A stretch of DNA of 64,000 bases from Chitinophaga pendula (GTDB lineage: Bacteria > Bacteroidota > Bacteroidia > Chitinophagales > Chitinophagaceae). Position 1 is the first letter of the stretch, and the number at the start of each line of letters is the position of its first letter. Positions 1 through 9,284 of this stretch are shown piece by piece. Location of the stretch: positions 6,373,501-6,437,500 of the forward strand of contig NZ_CP077769.1 in NCBI RefSeq assembly GCF_020386615.1, written 5' to 3'. The position numbers and the translations under genes are program-made. The notes under the pieces are model-generated. The model had not been told where the DNA came from, ran no database searches, and was given only the letters and a program-made list of their open reading frames with translations.

Positions 1-1
1 C

Positions 2-3000
2 CAAGAAGTCACCTTGTTCCAGGTACGCTACTTCGGTGGCAGCGATATGCGCCGCATATACGCCATCGCACACAAAGCCCTGCACATCGAAGCCGACTTC
101 ACCCCCTTCGACCTCAATGGCGCCTGGCGCCGCCGTATAGACCAGCTATACAACAAAAGCAGCCGCCGCCAGGTAGAATGGTTCGACTCCGCCGGCCGAT
201 ATGCACAACGCATGGTAGAAGTGCTGGGCATGCAAAGCCTGCAAGCACTCAGCCTCTTCAACCAGACCGTAGGTATCAAAGTCCTCGGCAACCTCGACGA
301 GTTCATCCGCATGCATATGCTCGAACCGCGTAACATGGAAGAACAGTTCCAGGACCTCAAAAAACACCTCGCTACCCTCCTCGATGCCCAACGCAATATC
401 GAAAAAGCAGAAGCCCAGATCGCCCTGCTGCTACCCCTCCAGGATCACTACGCCTCCTATCAGCAACAAGCAGCACAACTCGCACTGGCCAAACAGGAAG
501 TAGAAATAGGCACCATCTGGAACAGCTACACCAAATACCAACTACTCGGAGAAGCCCTCACCAATGGCCAGAAAGCCCTCGAAGAACTCAAACTACGCCT
601 CCAACAAGCCCGCGAACAAGTAGCGCGACTCCAGGACGAAGAACGCCAGATCAAAAACCAAATAGATCAAAATAAAGCAGGACAACGCCTCCAGGCCCTT
701 ACCAAAGACCTGGAAGATGCCCGCCAGAAACTGTCCGATACACAAATCGCCCTCGACCAGTTCACCGAATGGTGCACCAACATCCACCTCGAAGAAACCA
801 ACGCCTCCGATGATGCTGCCTACAGCCGCATCAAAAAAGAAGCAGACAAAGCCAATAAAAGACTCGCCTTGGAAACCCGCAATAACGAGGAAGACTGGTA
901 CGACGCCCGCCAACAGCTCAAAAAAGCACAAGATGGCATCGTCACCGTGGAAAACGACCTCAACATGCTCCTCCAAAGCCGTAATAATATACCTGGCCAC
1001 CTGATCCACCTCCGTAAAGATATCTGCCAGGCCCTCAAACTGGAAACCTCCGAACTCCCGTTTGCAGGAGAACTCATGCAGGTAAGACCCGAAGACCTGG
1101 AATGGCAACCCGTACTGGAAAAACTACTCCATGGCTTCGCTCTCCGCCTGCTCGTTCCAGATAAACATTATAAAAAAGTAACCCGATACGTAAATACCAC
1201 CAACCTGCAAGCCAGACTAGTATACTACAACGTCGGCGAACTAGGCATGCACCAGTATGCAGAAGATGATACCGTTTGGCATAAACTGGACTTCCACCCA
1301 GATCACAAACTAAGCGACTGGGTAAGCCAACAGGTAATACGCATGTTCGAACACAGCTGCGTGGAAAGTGACAAAGAACTGGCCCGCTACGACAACGCCA
1401 TCACCATACATGGCCTTATCAAAAACAGAGACCGCCATGAAAAAGATGACCGCCCCGATCGTAATGATCCCAGCCGATACGTACTGGGCTGGAACAACGA
1501 AAAAAAGAAAGAAGCCCTCACCACTAAAAGGCTTCGCCTGATAGCAGAAGCAGAAAGCGCCAAAGAAGCACTCGACAGAGCCGATAATAAAAAGAAAAGA
1601 TTAGGCAAACAACTCGTCTCCGTTCAACATATCATCGATCATAACAGCTTCTCCCTGATCAATATCGCTGGCGTACAAAGAGCCATCCGTAATATAGAAG
1701 AGCAGATCAACGCCCTCAAACAAAGCAGCAACCAGCTGTCCGAACTGACCGGCCAGCTCACCGCCGTTCAGGAACAGATCATGCAGCAGGAAACCGACAG
1801 AGATGCCTTACTCACAAAAATCGGTATCAGCGAAAACAACCTGCAACAGGTAGAAACACAACAACAACACCTGCAGCCCCTCCTGCAGCAACTCACAGAA
1901 GAAGATACCCTGCAACTGCTCGACTTCCAGCGCAGACACGACTCCGTACTGCTTAATATCGGCCTCAACAACATCGACCTGGTATACCAGCAGATCAAAA
2001 ATTCCTTGTCAGAAGAAGTCAAACAACTGGAAGACGCCCTGATCAAAGTAGGTCGCGAACTCGACCGCGGCATCAACCGCATCAAAAATCCGCCTCTCGA
2101 AACCCTGCAACGCTTCACCGACTGGACAGGAGATGTACAACAACTCCCCTCCGACCGCGAATTCGTACAGGAATACATGGAATGGCTGGAAAAACTACAG
2201 TCCGACAACCTCCCCCGCTATAAAAAAGACTTCGAACGCTACCTCCACGAAACCATGGTCTACAAGATCGGTGAGCTCAACGAAGAACTGGAAAGCTGGG
2301 AACAAAAGATCAAAGGCAGCGTCAATACACTCAACCAGTCATTAGGTGGCATCAACTTCAACCGCCTGCCCGATACCTACATACAACTGGGCATGCGCTC
2401 CGTTCCTGACACCACCATCAAAGAGTTCCGTGCCAACCTGCTCAATGCATTACCACAAGCAGCAGACTGGCAGCAAAATAGCTTCGAAGAAAAAGCACTG
2501 CACTTCCGCCAGCACGTACAACCACTGATAGGCAACCTGGAAGAAAGCGAAAGCTATCGCTCCAGGGTACTCGACGTACGCAACTGGTTCGAATTCTGGG
2601 CAGATGAAAAATACCGCAATACCGACGAGCTGAAAAAAACGTATCGCCAGATGGGACAACTCTCCGGTGGAGAAAAAGCCCAGCTGACCTACACCATCCT
2701 CTGCTCCGCCATCGCCTACCAGTTCGGAATCACCAAAGAAGGCCAGAACTCCCGCAGCCTGCGCTTCATCGCAGTAGATGAAAGCTTCAGCAACCAGGAT
2801 GAAGAAAAAGCCACCTATCTCATGGAACTGTGCCGGCAGCTACACCTGCAATTGCTGGTAGTAACACCGAGCGATAAAATACAGATCGTACAGCGCTTTA
2901 TCGCCCACGTACACCTCGTACAACGTGTCAATAACCGCCACAGCGTAATGTATAATATGACCGTGAAAGAATTTACCGGCAAAAAAGAAGAAGTAATGGA

Positions 3001-3013
3001 ACTACAGGATTGA
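2..3013 (+). CDS. jetC: Wadjet JetC-like SMC ATPase (5' end outside window)
   Basis: This is the C-terminal ~1000 residues of a large SMC/MukB-like ATPase. The reading frame is open to the left edge, so the start and Walker A region lie outside the window and the TTG at 14 is not a real start. Long Gln/Glu/Lys-rich coiled-coil stretches fill most of the protein. Near the C-terminus there is an ABC signature LSGGEKAQL (from about 2660) and a Walker B followed by a catalytic Glu, FIAVDESFS (Asp codon at 2777). The spacing, the NxxDEEKA run and the VVTPSDK segment fit JetC, the SMC-like subunit of the Wadjet/MksBEFG anti-plasmid complex, which extrudes DNA loops and triggers cleavage of small circular DNA by JetD. 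No JetD-like gene follows; the next gene is rpiA on the other strand. RecN- or SbcC-type ATPases are alternatives but fit less well. Confidence 0.8.
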   Translation, partial: QEVTLFQVRYFGGSDMRRIYAIAHKALHIEADFTPFDLNGAWRRRIDQLYNKSSRRQVEWFDSAGRYAQRMVEVLGMQSLQALSLFNQTVGIKVLGNLDEFIRMHMLEPRNMEEQFQDLKKHLATLLDAQRNIEKAEAQIALLLPLQDHYASYQQQAAQLALAKQEVEIGTIWNSYTKYQLLGEALTNGQKALEELKLRLQQAREQVARLQDEERQIKNQIDQNKAGQRLQALTKDLEDARQKLSDTQIALDQFTEWCTNIHLEETNASDDAAYSRIKKEADKANKRLALETRNNEEDWYDARQQLKKAQDGIVTVENDLNMLLQSRNNIPGHLIHLRKDICQALKLETSELPFAGELMQVRPEDLEWQPVLEKLLHGFALRLLVPDKHYKKVTRYVNTTNLQARLVYYNVGELGMHQYAEDDTVWHKLDFHPDHKLSDWVSQQVIRMFEHSCVESDKELARYDNAITIHGLIKNRDRHEKDDRPDRNDPSRYVLGWNNEKKKEALTTKRLRLIAEAESAKEALDRADNKKKRLGKQLVSVQHIIDHNSFSLINIAGVQRAIRNIEEQINALKQSSNQLSELTGQLTAVQEQIMQQETDRDALLTKIGISENNLQQVETQQQHLQPLLQQLTEEDTLQLLDFQRRHDSVLLNIGLNNIDLVYQQIKNSLSEEVKQLEDALIKVGRELDRGINRIKNPPLETLQRFTDWTGDVQQLPSDREFVQEYMEWLEKLQSDNLPRYKKDFERYLHETMVYKIGELNEELESWEQKIKGSVNTLNQSLGGINFNRLPDTYIQLGMRSVPDTTIKEFRANLLNALPQAADWQQNSFEEKALHFRQHVQPLIGNLEESESYRSRVLDVRNWFEFWADEKYRNTDELKKTYRQMGQLSGGEKAQLTYTILCSAIAYQFGITKEGQNSRSLRFIAVDESFSNQDEEKATYLMELCRQLHLQLLVVTPSDKIQIVQRFIAHVHLVQRVNNRHSVMYNMTVKEFTGKKEEVMELQD

Positions 3014-3036
3014 CCGCTGTTCCCGTATAAATACAA

Positions 3037-3080
3037 CCGGGGCCTGGCAGATACAATGAGATGTATCTGCCAGGCCCCGG
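3037..3080. terminator. Bidirectional hairpin terminator between jetC and rpiA
   Basis: A perfect 18-bp inverted repeat (arms 3037-3054 and 3063-3080, 8-nt loop) lies between two convergent genes. The T-runs outside the arms are weak (CTCTTTGT on the right, TTGTATTTAT on the complementary strand), but the position and strong stem support shared transcription termination. Confidence 0.7.
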
Positions 3081-3097
3081 CTCTTTGTATCAACTAT

Positions 3098-3784
3098 TTA
3101 CAGGTGATGTAACGTCGTCGTTGTACCATCCGCCTTCCCGATGATCACCGTATGCGCCATCTGCACAAAAAGCCCCGTCTCCACTACACCAGGTATACGA
3201 TGTAGCAAGGTATCCAGCGACGCAGGATCAGGGATCTCCCCATAAGCACAATCAATGATGTAATTGCCATTGTCCGTCAGGAACGGATAATCGCCTTCTT
3301 TCCGCAGACTCGGCTTATTACCGGTAGCCTCCAGCTTCCGCAAAGTCATCTCCCAGCCAAACCGTACCACCTCCACCGGCAACGCAAACGCACCAAGCGT
3401 CTTTACCTTTTTAGCATCGTCTGCGATCACGATCATCCGTTTGCTGGCAGCAGCAATGATCTTCTCCCGAAGCAACGCCCCGCCACCGCCCTTGGTCAGG
3501 TTAAGCTGCTCATCTATCTCATCCGCCCCGTCAATATCAACATCAATATGACTGATCCCGGCAAAGTTAACCAACGGGATATGCAGCCGTTGCGCCAACG
3601 CCTCCGAAGCGGCAGATGTCGCAATAGCCCGTATGTTAAGCCCCTGTTTCACCAACTCCCCTATCTTAACGATAGCCCAGTAGGCTGTAGAGCCGGTCCC
3701 CAACCCGATGGTCATCCCCGGCGCTATATAATTAACCGCTTCTTCCGCAGCGGCCTTTTTTGCTCTTACGATCGCTTCCTGCAT
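3098..3784 (-). CDS. rpiA: Ribose-5-phosphate isomerase A
   Basis: RpiA interconverts ribose 5-phosphate and ribulose 5-phosphate in the non-oxidative pentose phosphate pathway in the cytosol. The product is 228 aa, the usual family length (about 219-230). Diagnostic motifs are GLGTGSTA near residue 30 (phosphate binding), DIDGADEID with catalytic Asp residues near 80-90, and the KGGGGALLREK loop with the catalytic Glu just after. A longer frame runs to 3850, but the ATG at 3784 (MQEAIVRAKK) matches the family N-terminus and has AGGGA about 7 nt upstream. It is divergent from the MFS gene across a ~120-bp gap and converges on jetC. A housekeeping gene with no oddities. Confidence 0.96.
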   Translation of the reverse strand: MQEAIVRAKKAAAEEAVNYIAPGMTIGLGTGSTAYWAIVKIGELVKQGLNIRAIATSAASEALAQRLHIPLVNFAGISHIDVDIDGADEIDEQLNLTKGGGGALLREKIIAAASKRMIVIADDAKKVKTLGAFALPVEVVRFGWEMTLRKLEATGNKPSLRKEGDYPFLTDNGNYIIDCAYGEIPDPASLDTLLHRIPGVVETGLFVQMAHTVIIGKADGTTTTLHHL

Positions 3785-3902
3785 ATAAATTCCCTGAATA
3801 AACGTAAAATATTCCCTGTCAACTACACCGGCTCCAATCATCCTCCGCAAAAATAATATAACTTGTTGCCCACCGTATGTCTATCGTTCATTTAATACGT
3901 TC

Positions 3903-5213
3903 ATGAAAAATAATCATTCCACCACAACCAATAACGCATGGCGACTAAAAGCCATCTTTACCGGAGCAGTAGGAAATCTTGTCGAATGGTACGACTGGTA
4001 CGCCTACACTGCCTTCGAATTTTACTTCGCCCCGGTATTTTTCCCGAATGGCAACCGCACCCTCCAACTCCTGAATACCGCCGCCATCTTCGCCGTAGGC
4101 TTCCTGATGCGCCCTATCGGCGGCTGGATGTTTGGCCGTATTGCCGATCGTAGTGGCCGTAAAGCAGCGATGACACTCTCCGTCTTACTCATGTCCCTCG
4201 GCTCCTTGATGATCGCTCTTACGCCTTCTTTTAACACCATCAGCTATGCAGCACCCGCACTCCTACTACTGGCCAGACTACTGCAAGGCCTCAGCGTAGG
4301 CGGCGAATATGGCGCCTCCGCCACCTACCTCAGCGAAGTAGCCACCGCCGACCGCAGAGGCTTCTACTCCAGCTTCCAGTATGTCACCCTCATCGGCGGA
4401 CAACTACTCGCACTCGGCATACAGCTCCTACTGCAAAAGGTGTTCCTGACTCCCGAACAACTACACAACTGGGGATGGCGCATCCCTTTCGCAATCGGCG
4501 CCCTCCTCGCCCTCAGCGCCCTCTTCATGCGCCGCGGCATGCAGGAATCCACCGACGTATCCAACCATCGCGCCGACCGCGGATCACTAAAAACCCTCTT
4601 CTCCAAATACCCCAGGGCCGTACTCACAGTAGTAGGCCTCACCATGGGGGGCACTCTGGCTTTCTATACCTACACCACCTACATGCATAAATTCCTGGTA
4701 AACACAGTACATCTGAGTGAAGAACAATCCACCATGATCGTTTTTTTCCTGCTCTTCATCTATGCAGGCATGCAGCCAATATTCGGATCCCTGTCTGACC
4801 GCTTTGGCAGAAAACCATTACTCGTAGGTTTCGGCGTCCTGGGCACCCTCTTCACCGTACCGATCCTCTCCACACTAAGCCACACCTCCGATGTATGGCA
4901 GGCATTCCTCCTACTGCTCGCAGCATTGGTCATCGTAAGCGGATATACCTCTATCAATGCAGTCGTAAAAGCAGAAATGTTCCCGGCAGAAGTAAGAGCA
5001 TTAGGAGTAGGATTCCCTTATGCCATCACCGTCGCACTATTCGGCGGCACCGCCGGTTATATCGCGCTCTACTTCAAAAAGATAGGCCATGAATCTTACT
5101 ACTACTGGTATGTGACCGGCTGCATATTCATCTCCCTCATCGTATACACCCTCGTAAGAGATACCAAACATACCTCCTTCATAGAAAAGGACCTGACAAA
5201 AACAACAACATAA
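3903..5213 (+). CDS. MFS metabolite:H+ symporter (KgtP/ShiA-like)
   Basis: A 436-aa inner-membrane transporter with about 12 hydrophobic segments. The N-terminal GNLVEWYDWYAYTAF segment and the loop GRIADRSGRKAAM are hallmarks of the metabolite:H+ symporter branch of the major facilitator superfamily, which includes alpha-ketoglutarate, shikimate and proline/betaine carriers. The second cytoplasmic repeat GSLSDRFGRKPLL is also present, as is the family-typical GGEYGASATYLSE. A dicarboxylate or 2-oxoacid substrate is likely, but the sequence does not fix it. It is divergent from rpiA and converges on the quinone oxidoreductase with only 10 nt between stop codons. Confidence 0.9.
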   Translation: MKNNHSTTTNNAWRLKAIFTGAVGNLVEWYDWYAYTAFEFYFAPVFFPNGNRTLQLLNTAAIFAVGFLMRPIGGWMFGRIADRSGRKAAMTLSVLLMSLGSLMIALTPSFNTISYAAPALLLLARLLQGLSVGGEYGASATYLSEVATADRRGFYSSFQYVTLIGGQLLALGIQLLLQKVFLTPEQLHNWGWRIPFAIGALLALSALFMRRGMQESTDVSNHRADRGSLKTLFSKYPRAVLTVVGLTMGGTLAFYTYTTYMHKFLVNTVHLSEEQSTMIVFFLLFIYAGMQPIFGSLSDRFGRKPLLVGFGVLGTLFTVPILSTLSHTSDVWQAFLLLLAALVIVSGYTSINAVVKAEMFPAEVRALGVGFPYAITVALFGGTAGYIALYFKKIGHESYYYWYVTGCIFISLIVYTLVRDTKHTSFIEKDLTKTTT

Positions 5214-5223
5214 TTTCTCAACA

Positions 5224-6195
5224 TTAATCGATCGTCAATACGATCTTGCCTATATGCTGGCTGCTTTCCATCAACTGGTGAGCAGCCGCCGCTTCCGCTA
5301 TAGAGAACGTCTTATATATCACCGGTTTAATAACTCCTTTATCTAATAATGGCCACACTTCCGCCTCCAACGCAGCTGCCACCCCAGCCTTAAATGCAAT
5401 ATCCCGGTTCCGCAATGTGCTGCCCGTAATGGTAAGTCGCTGCCGCATAATATATAACATATCCAACTCGATCAACCCGCCCTCCATCGCATTGATAAAT
5501 ACCAGCCTGCCGTCAGGACTCAACAATCGGATGTTTTTCGGAATATAATCGCCGCCTACCATATCCAGTATCACATCTATCCCCTTGTCCGCCAGCACCG
5601 CCGCAAAATCCGCCGTTCTATAGTTAATACACTGCGTGGCTCCCAGCTGCTCACATACGTAACACTTATCATCATTTCCCGCCGTAGCAAATACAATGGC
5701 ACCAAAAGCCTTCGCCAACTGTATCGCAGTGATGCCAATACCACTCGAACCTCCGTGCACCAGGAAATGCTCTCCCGCCTGCAACCGCCCCCGCTGAAAC
5801 ACATTGTGCCACACTGTAAACATCGTCTCCGGCAGAGAAGCGGCAGCCGCAAAATTCCACCCGGCTGGTACCGGCAAACAATGCTCCGCATGCACGATCA
5901 CATATTCCGCATAACCACCTCCGCCCACCAGAGCACAAACACGATCTCCTACCTGCCAACGCTGCACACCCGCTCCAAGCTCCACAACCTCGCCCGCAAT
6001 CTCCAACCCCGGTATGTCCGCCGGTACTCCCGGCGGCGGCGGATAATTCCCCTTGCGCTGAAAAACATCCGGCCGGTTAATACCCGCCGCATGCACCTTC
6101 ACCAATACTTGCCCTTCTCCGGGCACCGGCCGCGGACGCTCCTGCCATTGCAGTACCTCCGGTCCTCCCGGTGTTGTGATAACAATTGCTTTCAT
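5224..6195 (-). CDS. Zinc-free NAD(P)H:quinone oxidoreductase, PIG3-like MDR family
   Basis: The 323-aa protein belongs to the medium-chain dehydrogenase/reductase superfamily, quinone oxidoreductase branch (TP53I3/PIG3-like). The N-terminal GroES-like part has MKAIVITTPGGPEVLQW and AGINRPDVFQRKGNYPPPPG. The Rossmann cofactor motif is VHGGSSGIGITAIQLAKAFG near residues 143-162. Zinc-binding cysteines of the alcohol dehydrogenases are absent, as expected for this branch. The likely reaction is NADPH-dependent reduction of quinones or other reactive carbonyls. The DUF4375 gene lies 20 nt upstream on the same strand, so the two may be cotranscribed. Confidence 0.92.
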   Translation of the reverse strand: MKAIVITTPGGPEVLQWQERPRPVPGEGQVLVKVHAAGINRPDVFQRKGNYPPPPGVPADIPGLEIAGEVVELGAGVQRWQVGDRVCALVGGGGYAEYVIVHAEHCLPVPAGWNFAAAASLPETMFTVWHNVFQRGRLQAGEHFLVHGGSSGIGITAIQLAKAFGAIVFATAGNDDKCYVCEQLGATQCINYRTADFAAVLADKGIDVILDMVGGDYIPKNIRLLSPDGRLVFINAMEGGLIELDMLYIMRQRLTITGSTLRNRDIAFKAGVAAALEAEVWPLLDKGVIKPVIYKTFSIAEAAAAHQLMESSQHIGKIVLTID

Positions 6196-6215
6196 CTGAC
6201 CGTTTTTCTGTTGAT

Positions 6216-6737
6216 CTAAATAATATCTGCAAACTCGGCTATATGCTCCTGGATATACTGTCGCAGCATCGCCTTTGATCGCTCACCTACCCCTTGAAAA
6301 TATCGCATGTTAACCTCGTGGAAATAAGGCAACAGTTTCACATTAAGCGCGTGGAACGCCGCCATATCCCCGGGTCGTTCCTCACTCGTCCTAACAATCT
6401 CCTCCTGGTAGGTCCCATATAATGGTAATACGTCCCGCAACAGTTGTACCAGCTGCAATACACCATATGCCTCCATCGCCCGCAGAAACTCCTCCTGTAA
6501 CCCGAATATATAATGCCCGTAACCATTATATATCAGTTGAATAAATCCCCCGTTGTTCACCTGCTTATCCATAATATCAAAGAGATAAGGAAATATAATA
6601 CCGGGATCTTCAAAATCATCCCAGGTATACCCCTGCTCCAAACATTCATGTACCGGCGCTAACAGCGCCTCCATAAAAAGATCATCCGGAGCCAGCATAA
6701 CCGCTGCCGTTAACTGTAAACGAACCTGTTCTGACAT
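6216..6737 (-). CDS. DUF4375 (DMP19-like) protein
   Basis: A 173-aa soluble protein. The central VNNGGFIQLIYNGYG segment matches the signature of the DUF4375/DMP19-like family, small acidic proteins of unknown role that are common in Bacteroidota and sometimes resemble immunity proteins. It is predicted to be helical, with no signal peptide or membrane segment. The ATG at 6737 is the first in frame. It sits 20 nt upstream of the quinone oxidoreductase gene on the same strand. The function is unknown. Confidence 0.75.
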   Translation of the reverse strand: MSEQVRLQLTAAVMLAPDDLFMEALLAPVHECLEQGYTWDDFEDPGIIFPYLFDIMDKQVNNGGFIQLIYNGYGHYIFGLQEEFLRAMEAYGVLQLVQLLRDVLPLYGTYQEEIVRTSEERPGDMAAFHALNVKLLPYFHEVNMRYFQGVGERSKAMLRQYIQEHIAEFADII

Positions 6738-6804
6738 AAGTTAGAATTGATAGGTCTCAAATGTACGTTTTTACCCCTTCCGTTGACAAACTCCCGCCCC
6801 TGAC

Positions 6805-6822
6805 GAATGACGATCGTCATTC
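6805..6822. promoter_or_regulatory. 18-bp perfect palindrome, possible operator
   Basis: GAATGACGATCGTCATTC is perfectly self-complementary and lies in the divergent region between the DUF4375 gene and the RtcB-PrfH cassette. The size and symmetry suit a dimeric repressor site. No regulator gene lies beside it, so the role is inference. Confidence 0.4.
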
Positions 6823-7140
6823 TTATCTGCAGTTAACCGATTATATTTTCCCGCCGCAAAAACTATCCGTACCTTCGCGCCAGCAATTTCTTCCTCACGT
6901 TTTCACTAAACTATATGGAGGACTTTACATATGCTGGAACAAACTACACATATCGCCTAACGGACCACTTTCCCTGGTAATTTTATGGAAGTGTTACCCT
7001 GCTTTGCTGCAAAAGCAAATGCATGCTCGTATTAACTACAATACCTGACTGCTGCCGCTGCCCAAACAGGAAACTCCTGTAGCTACTCCCAACCAGTACT
7101 TCCCCACCGGTCCGTTACTCCTCATCCGATCATAAACAGA

Positions 7141-7160
7141 TCGCGATCACTCGCGGTCAC
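7141..7160. promoter_or_regulatory. Tandem 10-bp direct repeat before the RtcB cassette
   Basis: TCGCGATCAC and TCGCGGTCAC lie head to tail (9 of 10 bases identical), ending 28 bases before the ATG of the first cassette gene. A 10-bp step places both copies on the same face of the helix, which suits a regulator or promoter-proximal site. No direct evidence of function. Confidence 0.35.
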
Positions 7161-7188
7161 TATTTATTCACCGGCAAAATATTTTGCT

Positions 7189-7881
7189 ATGGTACAGAAT
7201 TCCTCTTGCCAGGAATTACTGCAGCATTGCCGTATCCGCTCCGCAAGAAGCAAACGCAGAATGGTATACGAAGACTGGGAAAAAAAACTGCTGCGGTTAG
7301 ACCGTACGACCACCAACCTGTATACGCAGATCCGGCAACTCGGATACGAAAAACTGGATCCGCCATATCAACGTGGATGGAAAAGAAGCTTCATCCTGCG
7401 GAATGATACAGCACTTGGCAGACAAGCAACCTTCTATCAGGGAATACTGGACAAGATCAACACGATAGCATACAGCCATCGCAAAGACTTTAAAGTTAAA
7501 AAACGGATACATCGTAAACGAGTATACGTTAACAATGAACAACATCTCAGACAACCTGATTTGAACACGTTTGTAAAACTAAAACTGACGGAAAAAGAAG
7601 CAGCATTGTTTGAACGGGTCACCAGCTATTGCAGTCATTATAAAAAGATGATCACCCGGGTAAAAAAACGGAACCATGAGCTGGAAAGCTCCTTGGCAGA
7701 ATTAAACCGCTATATCACAGACCGGCATCTGCGCCCTCATATCTACAAACTAACCTGTAGCCGGGGATATCAATACTGGTTCGAAAACAGAAAGTATGAA
7801 AAGAGCCCCCTCCTCAACAGGTCGCTCTCCGACATACTTAATCAGCACTACTATCAAAACGAAGAAAATGAGCAATCATAA
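7189..7881 (+). CDS. Unknown basic protein, first gene of an RtcB-PrfH cassette
   Basis: I do not recognise this 230-aa family. It is rich in Lys and Arg (for example VKKRIHRKRVYVN near residue 105), has no signal peptide or membrane segment, and has an amphipathic helical stretch around 125-180 followed by a Tyr/Trp-rich tail (GYQYWFENRKYEKSP). The charge suggests contact with nucleic acid, perhaps rRNA or tRNA, but that is inference. Its last 14 bases overlap the rtcB start (ATG at 7868, stop at 7879-7881), so translation is probably coupled. The overlap is the main evidence that it is a real gene acting with RtcB and PrfH. A start at a later in-frame ATG (7261) is possible. Confidence 0.7.
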   Translation: MVQNSSCQELLQHCRIRSARSKRRMVYEDWEKKLLRLDRTTTNLYTQIRQLGYEKLDPPYQRGWKRSFILRNDTALGRQATFYQGILDKINTIAYSHRKDFKVKKRIHRKRVYVNNEQHLRQPDLNTFVKLKLTEKEAALFERVTSYCSHYKKMITRVKKRNHELESSLAELNRYITDRHLRPHIYKLTCSRGYQYWFENRKYEKSPLLNRSLSDILNQHYYQNEENEQS

Positions 7882-9280
7882 CATACGACTTAAAGACCTC
7901 AGCAAACTGGGTTATACAGACGACAGAAGCCGCAGCATTGCAATAGGTATACTTAATAAGCAGTCCAGGCACATAGCCAGGGAACTGCTGATACAAACAC
8001 TGACCGCTATCCATCAGCAACCGCAGCAATGGCTGCAGGATGAAGTATGGCATAAACTGGCAGCCACCTTACTGCCGGAAGAAGAAGAGCATAACTATAT
8101 AGCATATGAACTGCGCTCCGAACAGACCGCAGCACCGGTTAAAGCATTCGGTAGCAAACATATCGAACCTGCCGCCAAACAACAGATGCAGACATGCCTG
8201 CGCCTGCCGGTAGCCATACAGGGCGCGCTCATGCCGGATGCCCATGCCGGTTACGGATTGCCGGTAGGCGCTGTACTCGCCGTCGAAAACGCCCTGATCC
8301 CATATGGTGTAGGCGTAGACATCGGATGCCGCATGGCACTCACATTATATGATACCGGTCGCAACTTCCTCCAAAGGAACACCTACCAGCTAAAAATGGC
8401 CTTACAGGACTATACCCACTTCGGCATGGAAGGAGGACTACCCTTCTCCCAGGAACACGAAGTACTCGACAGAAAAGAATTCAGCTACACCGCCTTGCTT
8501 AAAAGTCTGCATGGCAAAGCAGTCCGCCAGTTGGGTACCAGCGGTAGCGGTAACCACTTCGTTGAATTTGGCAATATGCTCCTGTACGCAGATAACCTAT
8601 TGGGGCTTCCCGAAGGTAACTACCTCGCCATCCTGTCCCACTCCGGATCCAGAGGGCTTGGGGCCTCCATTGCACAACATTATACACAACTCGCGATGGA
8701 ACAATGCCGATTGCCAAGAGAAGCCAGACAACTCGCCTGGCTCGATATGAATACCGAAGCAGGACAAGAGTACTGGCTCAGCATGAACCTGGCAGGCGAT
8801 TATGCCAAAGCCTGCCATGACCGCATACATCTCAACCTGGCAAAAGTACTTGGCTTAAAACCAGTCGCCAAAGTAGAAAACCATCACAATTTCGCCTGGA
8901 AAGAGAGCCTGCCCGATGGGCGTACTGCCTATGTACACCGGAAAGGCGCCACACCGGCACATACCGGAGAAGCAGGTATCATCCCCGGCAATATGATAGA
9001 TGGTGGCTTCCTCGTAACAGGTAAAGGCAACAGCACATCCCTCCAGTCCGCTGCCCATGGAGCCGGTAGAGCGATGTCCAGAAAAAAAGCCAAAGAAAAA
9101 TTCACACAGTCATCCCTTAAAAAGCTACTCTCCGCCGCCGGTGTCACCTTGATCGGAGGTAGCGTAGAAGAATCTCCTATGGCTTACAAAGACATACAGA
9201 CAGTAATGAACGCGCAGGAAGAACTCATCACCATACATGGACACTTCACCCCGCGCATCGTAAGAATGAATAAAGAATAA
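7868..9280 (+). CDS. rtcB: RNA-splicing ligase RtcB
   Basis: RtcB joins RNA 2',3'-cyclic phosphate or 3'-phosphate ends to 5'-OH ends using GTP and Mn2+, through a guanylylated histidine. The 470-aa product has the metal-binding core: MPDAHAGYGLPVG, GVGVDIGCRMA (Cys154), GTSGSGNHFVEFG, SHSGSRGLG (His258), ENHHNF and VHRKGATPAHTGEAG, which surrounds the nucleotidyl-histidine region. An N-terminal extension of roughly 90 residues precedes the core, so it is longer than the ~408-aa E. coli RtcB. The frame runs upstream to 7796, but the ATG at 7868 is chosen because it overlaps the end of the preceding gene by 14 nt. prfH follows after 4 nt. RtcB paired with PrfH is known to repair ribosomes cut in the 16S decoding centre, as ribotoxins do. 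Confidence 0.96.
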   Translation: MSNHNIRLKDLSKLGYTDDRSRSIAIGILNKQSRHIARELLIQTLTAIHQQPQQWLQDEVWHKLAATLLPEEEEHNYIAYELRSEQTAAPVKAFGSKHIEPAAKQQMQTCLRLPVAIQGALMPDAHAGYGLPVGAVLAVENALIPYGVGVDIGCRMALTLYDTGRNFLQRNTYQLKMALQDYTHFGMEGGLPFSQEHEVLDRKEFSYTALLKSLHGKAVRQLGTSGSGNHFVEFGNMLLYADNLLGLPEGNYLAILSHSGSRGLGASIAQHYTQLAMEQCRLPREARQLAWLDMNTEAGQEYWLSMNLAGDYAKACHDRIHLNLAKVLGLKPVAKVENHHNFAWKESLPDGRTAYVHRKGATPAHTGEAGIIPGNMIDGGFLVTGKGNSTSLQSAAHGAGRAMSRKKAKEKFTQSSLKKLLSAAGVTLIGGSVEESPMAYKDIQTVMNAQEELITIHGHFTPRIVRMNKE

Positions 9281-9284
9281 TTAC

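Larger units (their letters stand above)
6738..7188. other. Intergenic region ahead of the RtcB cassette with two operator-like motifs
   Basis: About 450 bases separate the DUF4375 gene from the divergent RtcB cassette. The span holds an 18-bp perfect palindrome and a tandem 10-mer, both listed separately. A 95-codon frame from 6761 has no recognisable similarity and unusual composition, so it is not called a gene. Confidence 0.6.

Noticed and set aside
14-16. TTG at 14 as the true start of the SMC-like gene
   Set aside because: The frame is open to the window edge and the N-terminal ATPase half is missing, so the gene begins outside the window.
6761-7048. 95-codon rightward frame before the RtcB cassette
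   Set aside because: Composition unlike neighbours, no domain, and it covers the palindromic regulatory region.
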